A DNA stretch of 64,000 bases from NCBI RefSeq assembly GCF_029227915.1, contig NC_079882.1, forward strand, positions 28,324,001 to 28,388,000. The letters are read 5' to 3'. A program made the position numbers and the translations under genes. The notes under the pieces are model-generated. The model saw only the letters and a list, made by a program, of their open reading frames with translations. It searched no databases and was not told the origin of the DNA. Source of the stretch: Hydractinia symbiolongicarpus (Eukaryota > Cnidaria > Hydrozoa > Anthoathecata > Hydractiniidae). This document shows positions 58,201-64,000 of this stretch, piece by piece (positions within the stretch are counted from its first letter, which is position 1; each line of letters starts with the position of its first letter).

Positions 58201-60250
58201 TCAGGTTTGCGTAAAATATTTTTATGAACTTCGTTTCTGCCTTACTTGCACGTGATAGCTTGCAGTTAAAGTCTGTCCGTTATAATACCCAGTCTTTTTT
58301 ATACAACAAACCCTTATTTAATGCATTTCGCAACCTCCCTTATAATCTTATTCGATCCCTGCTTTGTGGAACTTTATGATCGGGGGTTTGTTGGAGGGGA
58401 CCAAGGGGTGGAAACACTTTTTCAAATGGAAATTTGGGACAGTTGTAGTATGTTATAAAAAGGAACAAAATGGTAGCAACGTGACGTCCACAGAATTGTG
58501 AAATTTGTCCACAACACCAAATATCCGCCTAAAGTACATTTACTTCAGTTGTCTGAAGTTTCTGATAGCCAAATAAAGGTTATTATTAATAAAAGTTATT
58601 ATTATATTATTCGTTTTCTACGTATTTCCAAATGCCAAAAATCTCCACAAAATTCTATCTGTTCAGGTGTAGAATCCAAAATAAAGCTAAAAAGTCCAGG
58701 TGTCAAAAATTGATTTAAGTTCTAACGAAGATATGAAAAGGGAATGCTTTTATTAAATTGAATTGGTGCTCTCCAACAAACACCAAACGTCTCATTACTC
58801 TGATTTGTTATTGGTCAATCACATGGTGTTGCGTATCATCACATTTTGAACTTTCACACCCTTCGACATCCCTAATTCTTTCAGCACGTGGACATAAACT
58901 AATTGAACTTCAAAAACAAGCTTTGTTAATGGTTCATTAAAAATACAATTAACGAAGTTTTTAATATTGCGTTCATCTTGATGTGTCTTGTCTAATTTAG
59001 TTCTGCAGACTTCTTTGAAGTAATGGGAAAGAGATACAGAAAGTAATCAAGTCCATATTAAGTCATACATGGTCGTTTCACTTTTATCAGTTTTAGATTA
59101 TCAACAGTTTAACAACTTCGATTCTAAGTCTGTTTCTCTAGTTCATATAATAACCTATCAAGGTAAAACAACTTCGGCCCCAGCGCTTCCTGTAAGTGGC
59201 GGAGTCAAGATTGGAGATAGATAACCTAAAATTAACTTGATATCTTTAAAATACTACCTTTAATAAAATGTGTTCAGTTATATAATCACAGTCGGTCATT
59301 TAATAAGGGTTTTTATTGGATTACGAAATGCAGATGATTGTTGTTATTTCTGTAATGACCTGGGAACTAGCATCTATGTTTTCAAATGATAACTGTTTCA
59401 GTGCAAGTCATTTGAGGTCATCAGGAATTTACCGCAAGCTGTACAATTATATCTGCAAAAATTGCATATTCTCATTTCACCTCATGCTGCAGTTGAAGAA
59501 AGACCTTTACACACTATTTTGTTTTTAGGAGTTTATCCAGCGGCTGAAGACTCGATATCAGTTCAAAGTGACCCATACTGCACGACTGACCTGAAAACAG
59601 ATTTATTTATTCCTTGGACAAAACGTTGGAGTTTCATCGTCGCTAGTGAGACAAAGGAAAATAAATTTAAACACAGAAGAAGTAGTCGGAAATTCTCATC
59701 GCTTCGTCGTCAGAAATCTTTCAATATCGATACTTTAACTAAAAAGGAACAGTCAGCGACGATACGTCGTGTCGGCACTTTTAAGGACAGCACCAATCAA
59801 CGCAGCACACCGACAAGTTTGCGACGGCATAACAGTGAAAATAGCGGCACACTAAAGAAAAGAAGAATGAGTAACGTTTCCACCTTAAGCAAACAGAGTG
59901 TAGATTATGCAACCTTGCAAAGAGAAAGTTCTCGCCACCTGAGACAAAAACGCACCACTGGCTCCACTCGTTTTTTCTTTGAGGGTTATCAAGACAAGCT
60001 GCGCGACGATATGTTTTATGCTGACTCATCATCGTCTTGTTCATCCCCAAATATAGAAAGTTCTTATGATGTTTTTACCTGCAAGTTATCAAAAGAATTT
60101 GACGCGAAAATTTTAAGTAAGACTTATCAACAGTTGTATTATATTAGATCGAGATTATCAGAAGATGCGAGAAAAAGCAAATTTTCGTGTGATGGCTGTT
60201 TTGGATGCGGTACGGAAATTCAATGCACGACTCAAGCACAGTGGGTATAG
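55259..60250 (+). CDS. Unrecognised basic Ser-rich protein (two exons)
   Basis: 490 codons from exons 55259-56009 and 59529-60250, joined in phase 1 (ICA|G VYPAAED) across a 3.5 kb intron. The start is the first ATG of a long frame. I recognise no family. Residues 1-70 look structured (SRPRSWYLPTQ, DPYTSVRKIFYEFPKKAFYG); a low-complexity Ser/Asn/Pro region follows. Exon 2 begins with a conserved-looking stretch (DLFIPWTKRWSFIV) and then has a run of basophilic-kinase-type sites: RRSS, LRRQKSF, IRRVGTF, LRRHNSE and KRRMSNVS. The C-terminus has four Cys in CDGCFGCGTEIQC. No signal peptide or membrane segment. It could be an adaptor or cytoskeletal regulator under PKA/AGC or CaM-kinase control; that is inference. 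A missed internal exon is possible. Confidence 0.65.
56010..59528 (+). other. Intron of the two-exon gene
   Basis: Donor GTATGATA, acceptor TTGTTTTTAG. It holds no recognisable exon. A fragment CTTGTACCCAGGGCTTC near 56473 resembles the end of the palindromic MITE family. Confidence 0.6.
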
Positions 60251-61146
60251 AGAACTTTCTTTCTAAAAATGTTGGAAAGTACACATGAAACAAATATTAT
60301 ATTGGAATTGGAATCTTCGCAGTGTTGTACAGTATTCTACCTTCGATTCACTTAAATAATGACAAATTATTTAATAAGTTATTTTTATGTAGATATAAAG
60401 AAAGATAATAAGAATAATAAAAAGTCGTCATTAATTTCTCAAAATGTTTCGCTTGTGTTTTCACTAGATGTCCACTCAATATTACTTCTTGATTTTTCTG
60501 ATATTCTCGACATTTATTTTTACACTTCCGGCTACTTTGCGACAGGATTTAATACTATTGGAACCTTGGATTACCCGAAAAATGAAAATTTTGATAACAA
60601 ACATATCGATAGAACAGATTGGTTAAAGATTAACGCCAATTCTTGTAAATCAATTCTAAATTTAACCTCTTGGTAAATGAAAATAGTTCTTGTCGACCAT
60701 CTATGCCTAAAATTTTAGATTTTCTTTACATTTCATAAGAAGAACAAATTTTTCAAAATTCCTCAACAATTCCAGTTGCAAATATATAGCAAATCTATCT
60801 ATTGCAAGCTCATTTTAATCTTGTCTTTACCTGTACCTCTTGTAGGGGTAGAAAGACTGAAAAAATAACCCAGCATGCACTTTTAGGAAATTCTAAAGCT
60901 TGACCTCACTAGATGTTCAATTAAAATTATATAATAAAATTGAACCGAATCGTAATAAATAGATCGTTTAAATAAATTATCATGTTAATGACTGAAAAGT
61001 AGAAGAAGTCTGGGTACAAGGTACTTTCAGTTTCACTTTGACTGTAAAACTTCATCCCACATTTGAAGTTCTAAGATCAGCTCACTGACAATCAAAAAGA
61101 ATTATGTCGTCACAGGCTAACAAAATAAATATGTTAAATTGTTATA

Positions 61147-61550
61147 CAGTGGACTCTTTATAACTCGAACCTCCATAACTCGAAAAAAACCTCCTTACCG
61201 TATTTCCTCTAAATAACTCGAACCACGCGACATGTATCCATGACCTTAAATGATTTAAATGAAATTAGCAGCTTCTTTTTTGCTTTTATTTGACGTAAAT
61301 GTTTGGATATTTACATGTGTCAGAGGCCTTAAGTGATTCGAATGAGTGTTCGAATGTCATTCGAACAAAACGTAAACGTTATCCCATCGGGTACAAAACG
61401 TCGAACAGAAAACAAGTCCTGCAAAATTAAAGCTTTAAAAGAGTTGGAACAAGGAAGATAAGGATGTAATCACCAAACCAACGACCGAAGAAGTGCTGAG
61501 AGCTATTAGCGTCCTTGAAGATCTCAGCATTTTTTCAAATTTTTGATCAC
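61147..61550 (+). mobile_element. Tigger/pogo-like DNA transposon remnant, copy 2 (3' truncated)
   Basis: Starts CAGTGGACTCTTTATAACTC at 61147, preceded by TA as expected of this superfamily, and aligns with copy 1 through the 5' end and the frame start near 61343. It keeps more of the N-terminal transposase-like frame (GTKRRTENKSCKIKALKELE, a helix-turn-helix-like start), then a frameshift/stop and AISVLEDLSIFF. No matching right end is found. It reads uninterrupted across the point where copy 1 carries the 101-bp MITE. Confidence 0.7.
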
Positions 61551-62781
61551 AATATTTAAAATTTCTTTTTTTTCACGCTACAATACATTATTTAATAATA
61601 AACTTTGATTGTTCATCTGATATACATATCGATATATATAATATATCGAGATATTTTTGATTGAAATTTTTTTTAAAAAAAACCCTCTTTCCTATTCTCA
61701 ATATTGTAGATAGCCTTGGTTTATATTTGTCGAATGTTTGAACTTCACAACATTGATTCACAACGTTAATTTCTTATACATCTCATGATTTATGTTCACC
61801 ACAGTTGCAGTTTAACGTCGTAACTAATCACGTTATTACTGTAAGCTAAGTTCAGGATATCTTCTTACAGCTAATATGTAGTTTCAGGAAAGCAATTAAA
61901 TAAATTGCGGAGTTTCATTTTGCGATTTTAAACCTGTTCGCAAAATTTTGTTCCGCGAAATTGCGCTGTTTAGAGCAAATAGCAATACTAAGGTTCACAA
62001 AAGTGGACCAATCCCACGAGGACAATCTGAGTAAGGAACATTTTCCATTTATTCTTTTAACTGCGTCTCTGCTTCTTCATCCATTCGTAAAAATATGTTC
62101 ACAATGTCGAATTGAAGCGTAAGAAACTTAAATTTGGCCAAACACTGTCCTGTATCCACAATACGATTAGTTCGCAGGTGTGTCATGTACGTAATTGCGA
62201 GTTTCGCGAGCTTTCGTAAAAGTTTGTGGTCTTGTCAACTCCTGGTCTTGCAAATTCTGCTTCGTGCAATTCTTAGGAACCTTCGAGAGTTTCACCGGCA
62301 GACGAAAAACAAACAAACAGTATAATTAGTTTAAAAACTTTTTATTTTCTCGTTTCATTCGTATTTAAAAGCGTGCAACATTCAATAAATATGACGTCAT
62401 AAAAAACATTTTCTTCTAAATGCAATCTTTTCCCAGTCCTCTTAACTAAAATATAGACAGAATAAAAGTTAAAAAAGACTGGGAGAAAAGTTGCTAACAT
62501 ATATAGATGACAACTTCCAAGACAACAGGAAAAAAATACAAAAACAATGAAAAATATGAAAGTTTTTGATACCGTTTCGTATAAAGAAAAAAATTGTTTT
62601 TGAACAAATAAAAACTACGAACACTACATATCCGTACAAACTTTTTTCAAAACTATTAACACAAATAAAAACTACAAAAAAATAAACCGATAAAATTTTG
62701 GTATTCATTGAAACACAAGATGCCACGGGTTTATGCGAAAACTTTTCATCAAAACAATTTGAGTTATAAACTGTAGCAAAC

Positions 62782-62895
62782 GCGAGATGTCGTTGTTAAC
62801 GAGAGTTGTCGCTGTTAACGAGAGTTGTCGTTGTTAACGAGAGTTGTCGTTGTTAACGAGAGTTGTCGCTGTTAACGAGAATAATCGTTGCTATC
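62782..62895. repeat. 19-bp minisatellite, about six units
   Basis: Unit GAGAGTTGTCGYTGTTAAC repeated head to tail: a variant first unit at 62782, four close copies 62801-62876 differing only at the Y position, and a worn last unit. Units contain the palindrome GTTAAC. It lies about 115 bp past the stop of the - strand gene and so probably in its 3' UTR. Confidence 0.9.
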
Positions 62896-63008
62896 ACTAA
62901 TGGCGCTCATAAAATGGAGGCACCAAGACTAAAAACAGCCTGAAGCAAGCTAACAATCCTTTCGAACATATCACACAAAAAGAAATTCGACAAGAATAAG
63001 TTTTAACT

Positions 63009-63902
63009 TTAGTCTTCCTTGATATCTTGGTTCCAACCTTCGTACGGAGAACTTGACGCCCATATACTGAATGGATCAAGTGGACTTTCAGCATCACTCA
63101 AACCAACTTCACTAACAGGTTTCAAATCCAATCCTAGTCCAAGACGGCTACGAGGAGTGTTGCCAGCAGATGACGTTGTTGTGATAAGAGAATCGGGTGC
63201 ATCCCAAATGGAAGACCGAATAGATGTTCCGTTGCCCCAAAGATCCTAGAAAAGTGTAATTGTTTCCGATAAAAAAGGTTTAAATTGAATACAATCGCGC
63301 ATGTAACCGTCATAGAAAGCTGGACTTGCTACAAAACAAGACATTAGTACACAAAGATTTTTGCAACTCGGTATCGCTGCCCGTCAACCATTATGCCAGT
63401 GTACAGATTTCCTGAATTTAATCACTTTGTTCCGAATGTTAGTGTTCGTTTAAAGAAGTGACTTTTTTTGGAGATTTTTATTTTATGGAGATGTCCGTTT
63501 TATGGTGTCCGTTTTAGATCCTGTTCAATTTAAACAGACTCCGCTGTACAATATTTCTTACACTAATCCAATAAATGACATTCTGATAATAAAATCCTTT
63601 ATTTTTACTAAATTTCCATATACGTCCGCAAAAAATTACGTTTTGGCGCGGATACACCAGTCAGGTTTAGAAAAAGCAATTTTCAGTTATGTATCGGAGT
63701 GGACGCCCACCTAAAAAATGCTAAAGAAATCAATTAGTTAAGAGAAATAACCTTTAGCAGGGCGAATTTGACCACGATAAGATGAGATTAACACTTCTAT
63801 CACATCTCTTACCTTGTCAATGTTTGAGAATTCGTTATCACTGGACTTCCACAAATCTTCGCGACTTCCTCGACTTCCCAGCAAATCAAATCCTCCAAAC
63901 AA
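63009..63902 (-). CDS. Unrecognised protein, last two coding exons (partial)
   Basis: Exons 63902-63813 (90 nt) and 63245-63009 (stop TAA) join in phase 0; the gene continues beyond the right edge. The tail is rich in Ser, Asp, Gly and Trp, with repeated short DLW/SIW elements: LFGGFDLLGS, REDLWKSS, DLWGNG, SSIWDAPDS, DPFSIWASS and YEGWNQDIKED. Such regularly spaced Trp in a disordered tail suggests a linear-motif interaction region, as in some RNA-binding or trafficking proteins, but I cannot name the family. Confidence 0.6.
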
Positions 63903-64000
63903 CTACACAAAATAGTGTTCATGTTTACAAAAAAATTGTGATCTCACAAAAAAACAAAAACACACAGGAAAGTTAAAATATCACGTTTGACAAACATGTT

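Larger units (their letters stand above)
60251..63008. other. Intergenic region between convergent genes
   Basis: Holds the 3' UTR of the two-exon gene, the Tigger-like remnant at 61147 and the 3' UTR with minisatellite of the right-edge gene. The 105-codon frame at 60359-60676 has Asn/Lys/Phe-rich content and no recognisable feature; it is not called as a gene. Confidence 0.5.

Noticed and set aside
60359-60676. 105-codon ATG frame after the two-exon gene
   Set aside because: Composition follows the local AT bias, it lies in the probable 3' UTR, and no homology is recognised.
62782-62895. A CRISPR-like array
   Set aside because: Units are head-to-tail with no spacers, and the genome is eukaryotic; it is a minisatellite.

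Overview
The window is animal nuclear DNA: AT-rich, with split genes, canonical GT-AG introns (one GC-AG), a homeobox gene, a Tec-type tyrosine kinase and many transposon remnants. A cnidarian, probably a hydrozoan, is my best guess. It rests on base composition, gene style and repeat content, not on any diagnostic marker, and was not checked against a database. All exon structures were built by hand from open frames, splice sites and phase continuity.

Layout. (1) 244-2613, + strand: the last seven exons of a Tec-family tyrosine kinase, entering from the left edge. (2) 4521-13335, - strand: a complete Pitx-type homeobox gene of three exons with a 7.5 kb first intron; it converges on the kinase. 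(3) 13.4-19.2 kb: no gene seen. (4) 19204-28741, - strand: a complete 15-exon NEK4-like kinase gene of 729 codons. (5) 28.9-37.9 kb: mostly repeats. These are an 877-bp fold-back element, two dead non-LTR retrotransposon pieces, a Tigger/pogo-like DNA transposon with a palindromic MITE nested in it, a second MITE of the same family, and a tRNA-derived SINE. (6) 39207-52635, + strand: a complete 22-exon gene for an AtuA-like protein (acyclic terpene utilisation family, DUF1446) of 645 codons with a probable mitochondrial leader. Its first intron carries an antisense Ty1/copia element with identical 126-bp LTRs, and a later intron carries a Tc1/mariner-type MITE. (7) 55259-60250, + strand: a two-exon gene for an unrecognised basic, Ser-rich protein. 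(8) 61147-61550: a second Tigger-like copy. (9) 63009-63902, - strand: the last two coding exons of an unrecognised gene, with a 19-bp minisatellite just downstream.

The host genes do not form a functional cluster: signalling kinase, transcription factor, ciliary/cell-cycle-type kinase and metabolic enzyme sit side by side. The most informative structure is the mobile DNA. Two short palindromic elements with similar ends have 9-bp target duplications, as expected of Mutator-like elements. One is inserted in a Tigger remnant whose other copy, 25 kb away, still shows the uninterrupted site.
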